Of a DNA stretch of 64,000 nucleotides, positions 1 to 14,800 are shown piece by piece. The stretch is from Isoperla grammatica (taxonomy: Eukaryota > Arthropoda > Insecta > Plecoptera > Perlodidae). The translations under genes and the position numbers were made by a program. Where the stretch lies: assembly GCA_945910005.1 (NCBI GenBank), contig OX246741.1, positions 34,687,488 through 34,751,487 on the forward strand. The letters are read 5' to 3'. The notes beneath the pieces were generated by a model, which ran no database searches, had not been told where the DNA came from, and worked only from the letters and a program-made list of their open reading frames with translations. How positions within the stretch are numbered: position 1 is the stretch's first letter; the number at the start of each line of letters is the position of its first letter.

Positions 1-258
1 CTCATCACTTGGCACGTGTCGTCAAGGAATTCTTGCTAGGCTACCGCGAACATAAAAACAAAGTGAGAACTGATAAACTTGGATGTTGTTTTTAACTGTG
101 GAAACGCGAAATATCTGTTATCATCGTGGCTCACTTGTGTCTTCCAACATCGCGAAAACCACAAATGGAACACCGGTGATTGATTGATGAATGATTGACT
201 ATTCAAATATGGTAATTTCGTTCCGTTTTAATAATAAAATTATGAATTCGAGCACTAA

Positions 259-454
259 GGGCTGGTCCACACAGATTTTTAAGACATACGATTTAAGGTT
301 TAACGCGTAGTCGTAAAGCTGGATCATAGGAAACACGTACTGGCGTTCACACAAAGTTTTAGTTTTAAGACGTTGTTTTCATTGTTGTTCTTAAAACAAC
401 GTCTTAAATGAAAACCTTATGCATTATGTCTTCAAAATCTGTGTGGACCAGCTT
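259..454. mobile_element. 196-bp MITE with TAA target duplication
   Basis: Inverted ends GGGCTGGTCCACACAGATTT and the complement of AAGCTGGTCCACACAGATTT, flanked by TAA at 256-258 and 455-457. A central hairpin (AAGACGTTGTTTT / AAAACAACGTCTT) makes it nearly palindromic. PIF/Harbinger-type by target site. Confidence 0.8.
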
Positions 455-510
455 TAACCTACTGTGATCATTGTCACCCAACCATTTCTAAACAGCAAAC
501 GTCATCTCTC

Positions 511-875
511 CAGGGCCGTGTTTAGGCAGCAAGCCGCCCCTAGGCAAATACATTTTGCCGCCCCAACAATGAGAAACATCTACCGCCGGGAGGCCCCGCC
601 CCGCGCAGCGGCCGCTGAGGCAAAATCGCGAAGCGAAAATTGTTTTAGGCTGCGGAAGCAAAGTGGCTGTTTTTGATCAAATATATACATGTAAAATATA
701 CTGCAGAGTTAACAACGCTTTGCTTTCTATGCATTTTCTGGCAAAACATAAACAGTATATTTTTGAATTTGAGAGCTGTTTGTAGTGACAAAATGTATTG
801 AAACTATATAGTCTTTAGTAGAATCTTTGGCGAATTGCCGCCCCTCTAAAACTTGCCGCCCTAGGCAGCTGCCCC
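511..875. mobile_element. hAT-like transposon fragment
   Basis: Starts CAGGGCCGTGTTTAGGCAGC and contains GCCGCCCCTAGGC, then near the right end GCCGCCCTAGGCAGCTGCCC. Such GCCGCCC / CTAGGCAGC ends are typical of a common animal hAT group. The middle is AT-rich and the right terminus is unclear. Confidence 0.5.
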
Positions 876-1120
876 TTCAGTGTGGATATACCCGATACCG
901 TGTCATTACTTCACCACTGGGCTGCTACTGTTGGAGCGAGACGATCGCATGTTGTGACTTCCATTATAGGAACACAACAACCCACTCGGCTAGCAACAAT
1001 ATGTAACACATCATAGGCCTACTGAATAAGACTGACACGGGGGAACAAAAAAATATTATGTCATGAGATCTATGTTTCGTGGAGTTGTTATGGTAAACAG
1101 ATAACCCGCAGCCAATCGAG

Positions 1121-1254
1121 GCCAAACAGCTAAACACAGGGTCAGACGACGTAAAAATTACACATTTTTTAAATCATAAATAAGTGGGCCAAACAGCTAA
1201 ACACAGGGTCAGACGACGTAAAAATTACACATTTTTTAAATAATAAATAAGTGA
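1121..1254. repeat. 67-bp tandem duplication
   Basis: Copy 1 at 1121-1187 and copy 2 at 1188-1254 begin GCCAAACAGCTAAACACAGG and differ at only one or two bases; a recent local duplication. Confidence 0.9.
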
Positions 1255-2828
1255 TTTGGTATTGGAGCATACAAACATTGATAATGAGACTTAACATGAG
1301 CACTGATCTCTGGATCCATGTCCTTGAAATACTAGTAAATATTATGCACAGCTATTGTGATTACTACTTTGTTTTAGGTTATAACTAGTTTTTAGATATT
1401 ATTGCTTCCTGATTGGATCAATAGAATATACTGATGTGTTATAACACATTGGATGGGGGGGGGGGGGAGCACAGCAATTAATTTTATTTGTCTATAATGG
1501 TGGCAAAATTTCGTATCATTTGTCAAAATATTTCATAATATTAAATAATTTTGAAGAACAGCAATATTGTAGAAGTACATTATGTGTATAATGCTTTACA
1601 ACTGTTAAAAATTGATATTTTAGTTAGATTTTTTAAAATTGCTTTAATAGAATAAAACAGAACAAAATAAAGAATAAATAAAAACAAAAGATATGTAACA
1701 CTAAATTGTGCTGGTGACAAAAAATAATTACAAATAACAATACTTTTTTATGATGACATTTGAGCTTCAAGTCTCAAATTTTTGTAACGATGCTAATTAA
1801 AGATAATATATGGTTGATAATGAAAACACACACGACATATTATAACGTCCATTCTCAAGCCGAGATTCGAACCTGGAACGCAAGAAATGCAATTTTTTAC
1901 TATACGACATATACACTAATTAACTGCGATCAACTTCGCTGGCAACAGCGGTAACAATACTTTATTAAGAACAGAGTGATATCATTATTTGGATTGAGAC
2001 AATTCTAAGGGTTACACAATACACACTTCATAAGCACGTTCTAATTATTTCGACCCCTTGGTATTTCAATTTACCAATCAATTAAATATACATCCAATAG
2101 GTCACATCAATCAATCACCCAACCCCCCTCGAACTAGTGAAAACACCAAAGTGTAATCTAAACTAAGTTGCCCTTAACGGTATGATTGAACAGATGTCAC
2201 GTTAAGGGTTGTATAACCTTTACGTCAGTGACCTTCGCGGCTCTAATTGGTGCAAAACAAACATGCTTCCCTATGTTTTCTTTTGTGATGAAGACAAAGA
2301 AGGTTGAGGTTCTTTGTTGTAAACTTCAATATATCAAGATACCGTTAATTACAACAATTTTAATGATGTATTCTTCGTGAATTGATTAACGGATTTCATA
2401 TATAGAAAAGTTACGTCTACCAGAGTGATGCAAAGTTGAGTCACAACGCTAGATAAGAACTCAGGGAAAGTAGATAATTGATAACAAAGCTTTTTTTAAA
2501 AACCGATTGAGCACGTGTGTAGGACGTTGTGATATCAATAGGTTGGAATTTTGTCCAGACATTTTCAAGTGTATATTTGTTTACCTAAGTTATTTCTTCA
2601 TCACTGATTGTGGTGTTAAGCAAAACCTAATAACAAATTAAGAATAAGTGAAAGCAGTATCAAATTAAAGGGTGCTTTTAAAATATGAAACATCCGCTAA
2701 TGATACGATTCTTGTATATGATTAAACAAAAAATTCGTCATTTAGTGTTGTTCATTCAAAGGAGAAATTATGACGGCTCCTTGTTGAAATTGTGTGGTGT
2801 AAACTAAAGCATTGGAAGTCTCGCTTCA

Positions 2829-5800
2829 ATGGAGGTTATGAGCGAGAGTAGCCCAGGCCAGAGAATAAAACAGTTCGGCGTCGCAGCCCGACACAAGGAC
2901 AAGATGGCCGACCACGAGACACAAGATGGCGTCGCAGCCCGACCCAAGATGGCTGACGGCGAGACAGGATGCTGCGGGTTGCTTGACGTTGTCTGTGACA
3001 GACGAGGAGTAGGCTTGGTCGTCGCTTCTGATGCCAACTCCTTCCACCGGGCTCTGTGCTTTGTGCTGACAGCGGCTCAATGTTGCGCTCTGATGCCGGT
3101 GACCGGTGTGAGAGGCGCTAGTGTTGAAGGACTAAGGTAACCTTTAGAGTTTAGATGATAAAAAAAAAAAAAAACAGAAAGAGGGAAGTCCAAGGGAAGC
3201 ATTCAAAGCATCATTCGCCTTTTAAGTGAGAAAGATTTTGTGAATTCCTTCAGCAGGATTACCGGTAGCCAGTATCGAACTAATGACCAACCAAATCCTA
3301 ATTGTCTCACGTAATTTACCTCTGAGCCACCGCTGTCGGTAGATACGTCATGTAGTATCCCGAAGGTTACACTAATAATTAGTTTTGTGACTGTGTTTTC
3401 GTCTGGTTCTTCCAGATTTCACATATAATTGTGTTCTTGGAAAAAGTAAGAGTAGGACCAAAATGTATAGATCAATAGTTTCACCATCGATTAAATAACC
3501 ATGGTGGCAGGTTATTTAATCAATGGTTTGACATTGTATGTTAACGCCTCAATGAAGTCAGTGAAGATTTCTGATTTCCTCCCTCTCTCAAAGTTTTACA
3601 ATGCATGATCTTATCATCATTGCAATAGCAATATTGTTTGGTTACAAATATTATCCATATTGCACTTGACGGAAATTTAAAACTGCTCCTTTCGCTTTCC
3701 TAGAAAGTATCTAGCAAAATATTATGGAAATGCACGAGCTATCCTACAGGAAATGTGAATAATAAACGAGTCCTTCTGTTGTAGGTTTCGCTGGCTGAGT
3801 GGGAAAGTGTTGTTCGTGTTCATCATGTCAGCTGGAGCTCTGTTCAACGCAGGGTTCGGTTTACACTGGATGATGAACACAAGGTTCACGTTGTCGCACA
3901 TGTGTGAGTGTTTATCATTGAACTATTCAATCATACCTCGTTGAATCCAGAGATCAAACAAGATGTAGGGCTAAAACCATAAGATGCAGGTACCACGTAC
4001 CAGTGCTGCGCCGGTTTGAGTTCCATTAAAACAGAACCGTATCTTCAAGAAATTGTTCAGTTGTGCCATCAGGACTAGATAACTTTGACCGTGAGGACAA
4101 ACAAACTTGTAATTTTAATCCTTAGGGCGACAATGGTCAAGTGCAATACTCAATAGTAGCATATATTTATTACCTGTATTTTTCTTCATTTTACCATCAT
4201 TTTAAGATTGAACGACGTACCATAGAAATCAAATACTTATGTTTCAGCTACAGTCGTATTCTACTTGGTGTACGTCATAAAATTGCTTCTGTTTCTGCAA
4301 CTGGCCACCAGGTGGCCAGAGTTGTCCCTCAAGGTGCACCAAGTGGAGGTGTCCATGGCCAGAAACTACGGCTACCCTCTGAAGTCGGCCTTCGCGATTA
4401 ACACGGTAGCAACCGTCTTTCTCCTGGCAGCACTAGGTAGGCTGGACATAGCACTTCCCGATTAACACGGTCACCACCGTCTTTCTCCTGGCAGCACTAG
4501 GTAGGCTGGACATAGCACTTCCCGATTAACACGGTCACCACCGTCCTTCTCCTGGCAGCACTAGGTAGACTGGACATAGCACTTCCCGATTAACACGGTC
4601 ACCACCGTCTTTCTCCTGGCAGCACTAGGTAGGCTGGACATAGCACTTCGCGATTAACACGGTCACCACCGTCTTTCTCCTGGCAGCACTAGGTAGGCTG
4701 GACATAGCACTTCCCGATTAACACGGTCACCACCGTCTTTCTCCTGGCAGCACTAGGTAGGCTGGACATAGCACTTCGCGATTAACACGGTCACCACCGT
4801 CTTTCTCCTGGCAGCACTAGGTAGGCTGGACATAGCACTTCCCGATTAACACGGTCACCACCGTCTTTCTCCTGGCAGCACTAGGTAGGATGGACATAGC
4901 ACTTCCCGATTACCACGGTCACCACCGGCTTTCTCCTGGCAGCACTAGGTAGGCTGGACATAGCACTTCGCGATTAACACGGTCACCACCGTCTTTCTCC
5001 TGGCAGCACTAGGTAGGCTGGACATAGCACTTCCCGATTACCACGGTCACCACCGTCTTTCTCCTGGCAGCACTAGGTAGGATGGACATAGCACTTCGCG
5101 ATTAACACGGTCACCACCGGCTTTCTCCTGGCAGCACTAGGTAGGCTGGACATAGCACTTCGCGATTAACACGGTCACCACCGTCTTTCTCCTGGCAGCA
5201 CTAGGTAGGCTGGACATAGCACTTCCCGATTAACACGGTCACCACCGTCTTTCTCCTGGCAGCACTAGGTAGGCTGGACATAGCACTTCCCGATTAACAC
5301 GGTCACCACCGTCTTTCTCCTGGCAGCACTAGGTAGGCTGGACATAGCACTTCCCGATTAACACGGTCACCACCGTCTTTCTCCTGGCAGCACTAGGTAG
5401 GCTGGACATAGCACTTCACGATTAACACGGTCCCAACCGTCTTTCTCCTGGCAGCACTAGGTAGGCTGGACATAGCACTTCGCGATTAACACGGTCACCA
5501 CCGTCTTTCTCCTGGCAGCACTAGGTAGGCTGGACATAGCACTTAACGATTAACACGGTCCCAACCGTCTTTCTCCTGGCAGCACTAGGTAGGCTGGACA
5601 TAGCACTTCCCGATTAACACGGTCACCACCGTCTTTCTCCTGGCAGCACTAGGTAGGCTGGACATAGCACTTCCCGATTAACACGGTCACCACCGTCTTT
5701 CTCCTGGCAGCACTAGGTAGGCTGGACATAGCACTTCACGATTAACACGGTCCCCACCGTCTTTCTCCTGGCAGCACTAGGTAGGCTGGACATAGCACTT

Positions 5801-8800
5801 CCCGATTAACACGGTCACCACCGTCTTTCTCCTGGCAGCACTAGGTAGGCTGGACATAGCACTTCACGATTAACACGGTCCCCACCGTCTTTCTCCTGGC
5901 AGCACTAGGTAGGCTGGACATAGCACTTCGCGATTAACACGGTCCCCACCGTCTTTCTCCTGGCAGCACTAGGTAGGCTGGACATAGCACTTCGCGATTA
6001 ACACGGTCCCCACCGTCTTTCTCCTGGCAGCACTAGGTAGGCTGGACATAGCACTTCACGATTAACACGGTCACCACCGTCTTTCTCCTGGCAGCACTAG
6101 GTAGGCTGGACATAGCACTTCGCGATTAACACGGTCACCACCGTCTTTCTCCTGGCAGCACTAGGTAGGCTGGACATAGCACTTCACGATTAACACGGTC
6201 ACCACCGTCTTTCTCCTGGCAGCACTAGGTAGGCTGGACATAGCACTTCACGATTAACACGGTCACCACCGTCTTTCTCCTGGCAGCACTAGGTAGGCTG
6301 GACATAGCACTTCACGATTAACACGGTCCCCACCGTCTTTCTCCTGGCAGCACTAGGTAGGCTGGACATAGCACTTCGCGATTAACACGGTCACCACCGT
6401 CTTTCTCCTGGCAGCACTAGGTAGGCTGGACATAGCACTTCCCGATTAACACGGTCACCACCGTCTTTCTCCTGGCAGCACTAGGTAGGCTGGACATAGC
6501 ACTTCGCGATTAACACGGTCACCACCGTCTTTCTCCTGGCAGCACTAGGTAGGCTGGACATAGCACTTCACGATTAACACGGTCCCCACCGTCTTTCTCC
6601 TGGCAGCACTAGGTAGGCTGGACATAGCACTTCGCGATTAACACGGTCACCACCGTCTTTCTCCTGGCAGCACTAGGTAGGCTGGACATAGCACTTCACG
6701 ATTAACACGGTCACCACCGTCTTTCTCCTGGCAGCACTAGGTAGGCTGGACATAGCACTTCGCGATTAACACGGTCACCACCGTCTTTCTCCTGGCAGCA
6801 CTAGGTAGGCTGGACATAGCACTTCGCGATTAACACGGTCACCACCGTCTTTCTCCTGGCAGCACTAGGTAGGCTGGACATAGCACTTCACGATTAACAC
6901 GGTCACCACCGTCTTTCTCCTGGCAGCACTAGGTAGACTGGACAAAGCACTTCCCGATTAACACGGTCACCACCGTCTTTCTCCTGGCAGCACTAGGTAG
7001 GCTGGACATAGCACTTCCCGATTAACACGGTCACCACCGTCTTTCTCCTGGCAGCACTAGGTAGGCTGGACATAGCACTTCCCGATTAACACGGTCACCA
7101 CCGTCTTTCTCCTGGCAGCACTAGGTAGACTGGACATAGCACTTCCCGATTAACACGGTCACCACCGTCTTTCTCCTGGCAGCACTAGGTAGGCTGGACA
7201 TAGCACTTCGCGATTAACACGGTCACCACCGTCTTTCTCCTGGCAGCACTAGGTAGGCTGGACATAGCACTTCGCGATTAACACGGTCACCACCGTCTTT
7301 CTCCTGGCAGCACTAGGTAGGCTGGACATAGCACTTCCCGATTAACACGGTCACCACCGTCTTTCTCCTGGCAGCACTAGGTAGGCTGGACATAGCACTT
7401 CCCGATTAACACGGTCACCACCGTCTTTCTCCTGGCAGCACTAGGTAGGCTGGACATAGCACTTCCCGATTAACACGGTCACCACCGTCTTTCTCCTGGC
7501 AGCACTAGGTAGGCTGGACATAGCACTTCCCGATTAACACGGTCACCACCGTCTTTCTCCTGGCAGCACTAGGTAGGCTGGACATAGCACTTCACGATTA
7601 ACACGGTCACCACCGTCTTTCTCCTGGCAGCACTAGGTAGGCTGGACAAAGCACTTCGCGATTAACACGGTCACCACCGTCTTTCTCCTGGCAGCACTAG
7701 GTAGGCTGGACATAGCACTTCCCGATTAACACGGTCACCACCGTCTTTCTCCTGGCAGCACTAGGTAGGCTGGACATAGCACTTCCCGATTAACACGGTC
7801 ACCACCGTCTTTCTCCTGGCAGCACTAGGTAGGCTGGACATAGCACTTCCCGATTAACACGGTCACCACCGTCTTTCTCCTGGCAGCACTAGGTAGGCTG
7901 GACATAGCACTTCACGATTAACACGGTCCCCACCGTCTTTCTCCTGGCAGCACTAGGTAGGCTGGACATAGCACTTCACGATTAACACGGTCACCACCGT
8001 CTTTCTCCTGGCAGCACTAGGTAGGCTGGACATAGCACTTCCCGATTAACACGGTCACCACCGTCTTTCTCCTGGCAGCACTAGGTAGGCTGGACATAGC
8101 ACTTCCCGATTAACACGGTCACCACCGTCTTTCTCCTGGCAGCACTAGGTAGGCTGGACATAGCACTTCCCGATTAACACGGTCACCACCGTCTTTCTCC
8201 TGGCAGCACTAGGTAGACTGGACATAGCACTTCCCGATTAACACGGTCACCACCGTCTTTCTCCTGGCAGCACTAGGTAGGATGGACATAGCACTTCCCG
8301 ATTAACACGGTCACCACCGTCTTTCTCCTGGCAGCACTAGGTAGGCTGGACATAGCACTTCCCGATTAACACGGTCACCACCGTCTTTCTCCTGGCAGCA
8401 CTAGGTAGGCTGGACATAGCACTTCACGATTAACACGGTCCCCACCGTCTTTCTCCTGGCAGCACTAGGTAGACTGGACATAGCACTTCCCGATTAACAC
8501 GGTCACCACCGTCTTTCTCCTGGCAGCACTAGGTAGGCTGGACATAGCACTTCACGATTAACACGGTCCCCACCGTCTTTCTCCTGGCAGCACTAGGTAG
8601 GCTGGACATAGCACTTCCCGATTAACACGGTCACCACCGTCTTTCTCCTGGCAGCACTAGGTAGGCTGGACATAGCACTTCGCGATTAACACGGTCACCA
8701 CCGTCTTTCTCCTGGCAGCACTAGGTAGGCTGGACATAGCACTTCGCGATTAACACGGTCACCACCGTCTTTCTCCTGGCAGCACTAGGTAGGCTGGACA

Positions 8801-11800
8801 TAGCACTTCACGATTAACACGGTCACCACCGTCTTTCTCCTGGCAGCACTAGGTAGGCTGGACATAGCACTTCGCGATTAACACGGTCACCACCGTCTTT
8901 CTCCTGGCAGCACTAGGTAGGCTGGACATAGCACTTCCCGATTAACACGGTCACCACCGTCTTTCTCCTGGCAGCACTAGGTAGGCTGGACATAGCACTT
9001 CACGATTAACACGGTCCCCACCGTCTTTCTCCTGGCAGCACTAGGTAGGCTGGACATAGCACTTCACGATTAACACGGTCACCACCGTCTTTCTCCTGGC
9101 AGCACTAGGTAGGCTGGACATAGCACTTCCCGATTAACACGGTCACCACCGTCTTTCTCCTGGCAGCACTAGGTAGGCTGGACATAGCACTTCCCGATTA
9201 ACACGGTCACCACCGTCTTTCTCCTGGCAGCACAAGGTAGGCTGGACATAGCACTTCCCGATTAACACGGTCACCACCGTCTTTCTCCTGGCAGCACTAG
9301 GTAGACTGGACATAGCACTTCCCGATTAACACGGTCACCACCGTCTTTTTCCTGGCAGCACTAGGTAGGATGGACATAGCACTTCCCGATTAACACGGTC
9401 ACCACCGTCTTTCTCCTGGCAGCACTAGGTAGGCTGGACATAGCACTTCCCGATTAACACGGTCACCACCGTCTTTCTCCTGGCAGCACTAGGTAGGCTG
9501 GACATAGCACTTCACGATTAACACGGTCCCCACCGTCTTTCTCCTGGCAGCACTAGGTAGACTGGACATAGCACTTCCCGATTAACACGGTCACCACCGT
9601 CTTTCTCCTGGCAGCACTAGTTAGGCTGGACATAGCACTTCCCGATTAACACGGTCACCACCGTCTTTCTCCTGGCAGCACTAGGTAGACTGGACATAGC
9701 ACTTCCCGATTAACACGGTCACCACCGTCTTTCTCCTGGCAGCACTAGTTAGGCTGGACATAGCACTTCCCGATTAACACGGTCACCACCGTCTTTCTCC
9801 TGGCAGCACTAGGTAGGCTGGACATAGCACTTCCCGATTAACACGGTCACCACCGTCTTTCTCCTGGCAGCACTAGGTAGGCTGGACATAGCACTTCACG
9901 ATTAACACGGTCACCACCGTCTTTCTCCTGGCAGCACTAGGTAGGCTGGACATAGCACTTCACGATTAACACGGTCACCACCGTCTTTCTCCTGGCAGCA
10001 CTAGGTAGACTGGACATAGCACTTCCCGATTAACACGGTCACCACCGTCTTTCTCCTGGCAGCACTAGGTAGGCTGGACATAGCACTTCCCGATTAACAC
10101 GGTCACCACCGTCTTTCTCCTGGCAGCACTAGGTAGGCTGGACATAGCACTTCACGATTAACACGGTCCCCACCGTCTTTCTCCTGGCAGCACTAGGTAG
10201 GCTGGACATAGCACTTCACGATTAACACGGTCACCACCGTCTTTCTCCTGGCAGCACTAGGTAGGCTGGACATAGCACTTCCCGATTAACACGGTCACCA
10301 CCGTCTTTCTCCTGGCAGCACTAGGTAGACTGGACATAGCACTTCCCGATTAACACGGTCACCACCGTCTTTCTCCTGGCAGCACTAGGTAGGCTGGACA
10401 TAGCACTTCCCGATTAACACGGTCACCACCGTCTTTCTCCTGGCAGCACTAGGTAGGCTGGACATAGCACTTCCCGATTAACACGGTCACCACCGTCTTT
10501 CTCCTGGCAGCACTAGGTAGGCTGGACATAGCACTTCCCGATTAACACGGTCACCACCGTCTTTCTCCTGGCAGCACTAGGTAGGCTGGACATAGCACTT
10601 CACGATTAACACGGTCACCACCGTCTTTCTCCTGGCAGCACTAGGTAGGCTGGACATAGCACTTCACGATTAACACGGTCACCACCGGCTTTCTCCTGGC
10701 AGCACTAGGTAGGCTGGACATAGCACTTCCCGATTAACACGGTCACCACCGTCTTTCTCCTGGCAGCACTAGGTAGGATGGACATAGCACTTCCAGATTA
10801 ACACGGTCACCACCGTCTTTCTCCTGGCAGCACTAGGTAGGATGGACATAGCACTTCGCGATTAACACGGTCACCACCGTCTTTCTCCTGGCAGCACTAG
10901 GTAGGCTGGACATAGCACTTCGCGATTAACACGGTCACCACCGTCTTTCTCCTGGCAGCACTAGGTAGGCTGGACATAGCACTTCGCGATTAACACGGTC
11001 ACCACCGTCTTTCTCCTGGCAGCACTAGGTAGGCTGGACATAGCACTTCGCGATTAACACGGTCACCACCGTCTTTCTCCTGGCAGCACTAGGTAGGCTG
11101 GACATAGCACTTCGCGATTAACACGGTCACCACCGTCTTTCTCCTGGCAGCACTAGGTAGGCTGGACATAGCACTTCCCGATTAACACGGTCACCACCGT
11201 CTTTCTCCTGGCAGCACTAGGTAGGCGGGACATAGCACTTCCCGATTAACACGGTCACCACCGTCTTTCTCCTGGCAGCACTAGGTAGGCTGGACATAGC
11301 ACTTCGCGATTAACACGGTCACCACCGTCTTTCTCCTGGCAGCACTAGGTAGGCTGGACATAGCACTTCCAGATTAACACGGTCACCACCGTCTTTCTCC
11401 TGGCAGCACTAGGTAGGCTGGACATAGCACTTCCCGATTAACACGGTCACCACCGTCTTTCTCCTGGCAGCACTAGGTAGGCTGGACATAGCACTTCCCG
11501 ATTAACACGGTCACCACCGTCTTTCTCCTGGCAGCACTAGGTAGGCTGGACATAGCACTTCCAGATTAACACGGTCACCACCGTCTTTCTCCTGGCAGCA
11601 CTAGGTAGGCTGGACATAGCACTTCACGATTAACACGGTCACCACCGTCTTTCTCCTGGCAGCACTAGGTAGGCTGGACATAGCACTTCCCGATTAACAC
11701 GGTCACCACCGTCTTTCTCCTGGCAGCACTAGGTAGGCTGGACATAGCACTTCGCGATTAACACGGTCACCACCGTCTTTCTCCTGGCAGCACTAGGTAG

Positions 11801-14800
11801 GCTGGACATAGCACTTCCAGATTAACACGGTCACCACCGTCTTTCTCCTGGCAGCACTAGGTAGGCTGGACATAGCACTTCCCGATTAACACGGTCACCA
11901 CCGTCTTTCTCCTGGCAGCACTAGGTAGGCTGGACATAGCACTTCCCGATTAACACGGTCACCACCGTCTTTCTCCTGGCAGCACTAGGTAGGCTGGACA
12001 TAGCACTTCCAGATTAACACGGTCACCACCGTCTTTCTCCTGGCAGCACTAGGTAGGCTGGACATAGCACTTCACGATTAACACGGTCACCACCGTCTTT
12101 CTCCTGGCAGCACTAGGTAGGCTGGACATAGCACTTCCCGATTAACACGGTCCCCACCGTCTTTCTCCTGGCAGCACTAGGTAGGCTGGACATAGCACTT
12201 CCCGATTAACACGGTCACCACCGTCTTTCTCCTGGCAGCACTAGGTAGGCTGGACATAGCACTTCCCGATTAACACGGTCACCACCGTCTTTCTCCTGGC
12301 AGCACTAGGTAGGCTGGACATAGCACTTCCCGATTAACACGGTCACCACCGTCTTTCTCCTGGCAGCACTAGGTAGGCTGGACATAGCACTTCCCGATTA
12401 ACACGGTCACCACCGTCTTTCTCCTGGCAGCACTAGGTAGGCTGGACATAGCACTTCCCGATTAACACGGTCCCCACCGTCTTTCTCCTGGCAGCACTAG
12501 GTAGGCTGGACATAGCACTTCCCGATTAACACGGTCACCACCGTCTTTCTCCTGGCAGCACTAGGTAGGCTGGACATAGCACTTCCAGATTAACACGGTC
12601 ACCACCGTCTTTCTCCTGGCAGCACTAGGTAGACTGGACATAGCACTTCCCGATTAACACGGTCACCACCGTCGTTCTCCTGGCAGCACTAGGTAGGCTG
12701 GACATAGCACTTCCAGATTAACACGGTCACCACCGTCTTTCTCCTGGCAGCACTAGGTAGGCTGGACATAGCACTTCCCGATTAACACGGTCACCATCGT
12801 CTTTCTCCTGGCAGAACTAGGTAGGCTGGACATAGCACTTCCCGATTAACACGGTCACCACCGTCTTTCTCCTGGCAGCACTAGGTAGGCTGGACATAGC
12901 ACTTCCCGATTAACACGGTCACCACCGTCTTTCTCCTGGCAGCACTAGGTAGGCTGGACATAGCACTTCCAGATTAACACGGTCACCACCGTCTTTCTCC
13001 TGGCAGCACTAGGTAGGCTGGACAAAGCACTTCCCGATTAACACGGTCACCACCGTCTTTCTCCTGGCAGCACTAGGTAGGCTGGACATAGCACTTCCCG
13101 ATTAACACGGTCACCACCGTCTTTCTCCTGGCAGCACTAGGTAGGCTGGACATAGCACTTCCCGATTAACACGGTCACCACCGTCTTTCTCCTGGCAGCA
13201 CTAGGTAGGCTGGACATAGCACTTCCAGATTAACACGGTCACCACCGTCTTTCTCCTGGCAGCACTAGGTAGGATGGACATAGCACTTCCCGATTAACAC
13301 GGTCACCACCGTCTTTCTCCTGGCAGCACTAGGTAGACTGGACATAGCACTTCCCGATTAACACGGTCACCACCGTCTTTCTCCTGGCAGCACTAGGTAG
13401 GATGGACATAGCACTTCCCGATTAACACGGTCACCACCGTCTTTCTCCTGGCAGCACTAGGTAGGCTGGACATAGCACTTCCCGATTAACACGGTCACCA
13501 CCGTCTTTCTCCTGGCAGCACTAGGTAGGCTGGACATAGCACTTCACGATTAACACGGTCCCCACCGTCTTTCTCCTGGCAGCACTAGGTAGACTGGACA
13601 TAGCACTTCCCGATTAACACGGTCACCACCGTCTTTCTCCTGGCAGCACTAGGTAGGCTGGACATAGCACTTCACGATTAACACGGTCCCCACCGTCTTT
13701 CTCCTGGCAGCACTAGGTAGGCTGGACATAGCACTTCCCGATTAACACGGTCACCACCGTCTTTCTCCTGGCAGCACTAGGTAGGCTGGACATAGCACTT
13801 CCCGATTAACACGGTCACCACCGTCTTTCTCCTGGCAGCACTAGGTAGGCTGGACATAGCACTTCCCGATTAACACGGTCACCACCGTCTTTCTCCTGGC
13901 AGCACTAGGTAGGCTGGACATAGCACTTCCCGATTAACACGGTCACCACCGTCTTTCTCCTGGCAGCACTAGGTAGACTGGACATAGCACTTCCCGATTA
14001 ACACGGTCACCACCGTCTTTCTCCTGGCAGCACTAGGTAGGATGGACATAGCACTTCCCGATTAACACGGTCACCACCGTCTTTCTCCTGGCAGCACTAG
14101 GTAGGCTGGACATAGCACTTCCCGATTAACACGGTCACCACCGTCTTTCTCCTGGCAGCACTAGGTAGGCTGGACATAGCACTTCACGATTAACACGGTC
14201 CCCACCGTCTTTCTCCTGGCAGCACTAGGTAGACTGGACATAGCACTTCCCGATTAACACGGTCACCACCGTCTTTCTCCTGGCAGCACTAGTTAGGCTG
14301 GACATAGCACTTCCCGATTAACACGGTCACCACCGTCTTTCTCCTGGCAGCACTAGGTAGACTGGACATAGCACTTCCCGATTAACACGGTCACCACCGT
14401 CTTTCTCCTGGCAGCACTAGTTAGGCTGGACATAGCACTTCCCGATTAACACGGTCACCACCGTCTTTCTCCTGGCAGCACTAGGTAGGCTGGACATAGC
14501 ACTTCCCGATTAACACGGTCACCACCGTCTTTCTCCTGGCAGCACTAGGTAGGCTGGACATAGCACTTCACGATTAACACGGTCCCCACCGTCTTTCTCC
14601 TGGCAGCACTAGGTAGGCTGGACATAGCACTTCACGATTAACACGGTCACCACCGTCTTTCTCCTGGCAGCACTAGGTAGACTGGACATAGCACTTCCCG
14701 ATTAACACGGTCACCACCGTCTTTCTCCTGGCAGCACTAGGTAGGCTGGACATAGCACTTCCCGATTAACACGGTCACCACCGTCTTTCTCCTGGCAGCA

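Larger units (their letters stand above)
1..2828. other. Upstream intergenic region
   Basis: AT-rich DNA before the receptor gene. Apart from the MITE, hAT-like fragment and duplication listed separately it has a 13-base G tract at 1455-1467 and a SINE-like B-box sequence at 1860-1880 (minus). ORFs up to 70 codons are chance. No promoter motif could be assigned to the receptor. Confidence 0.5.

Noticed and set aside
2804..3080. Minus-strand ORFs opposite exon 1
   Set aside because: Antisense to a coding exon whose plus-strand product matches the gustatory receptor family.
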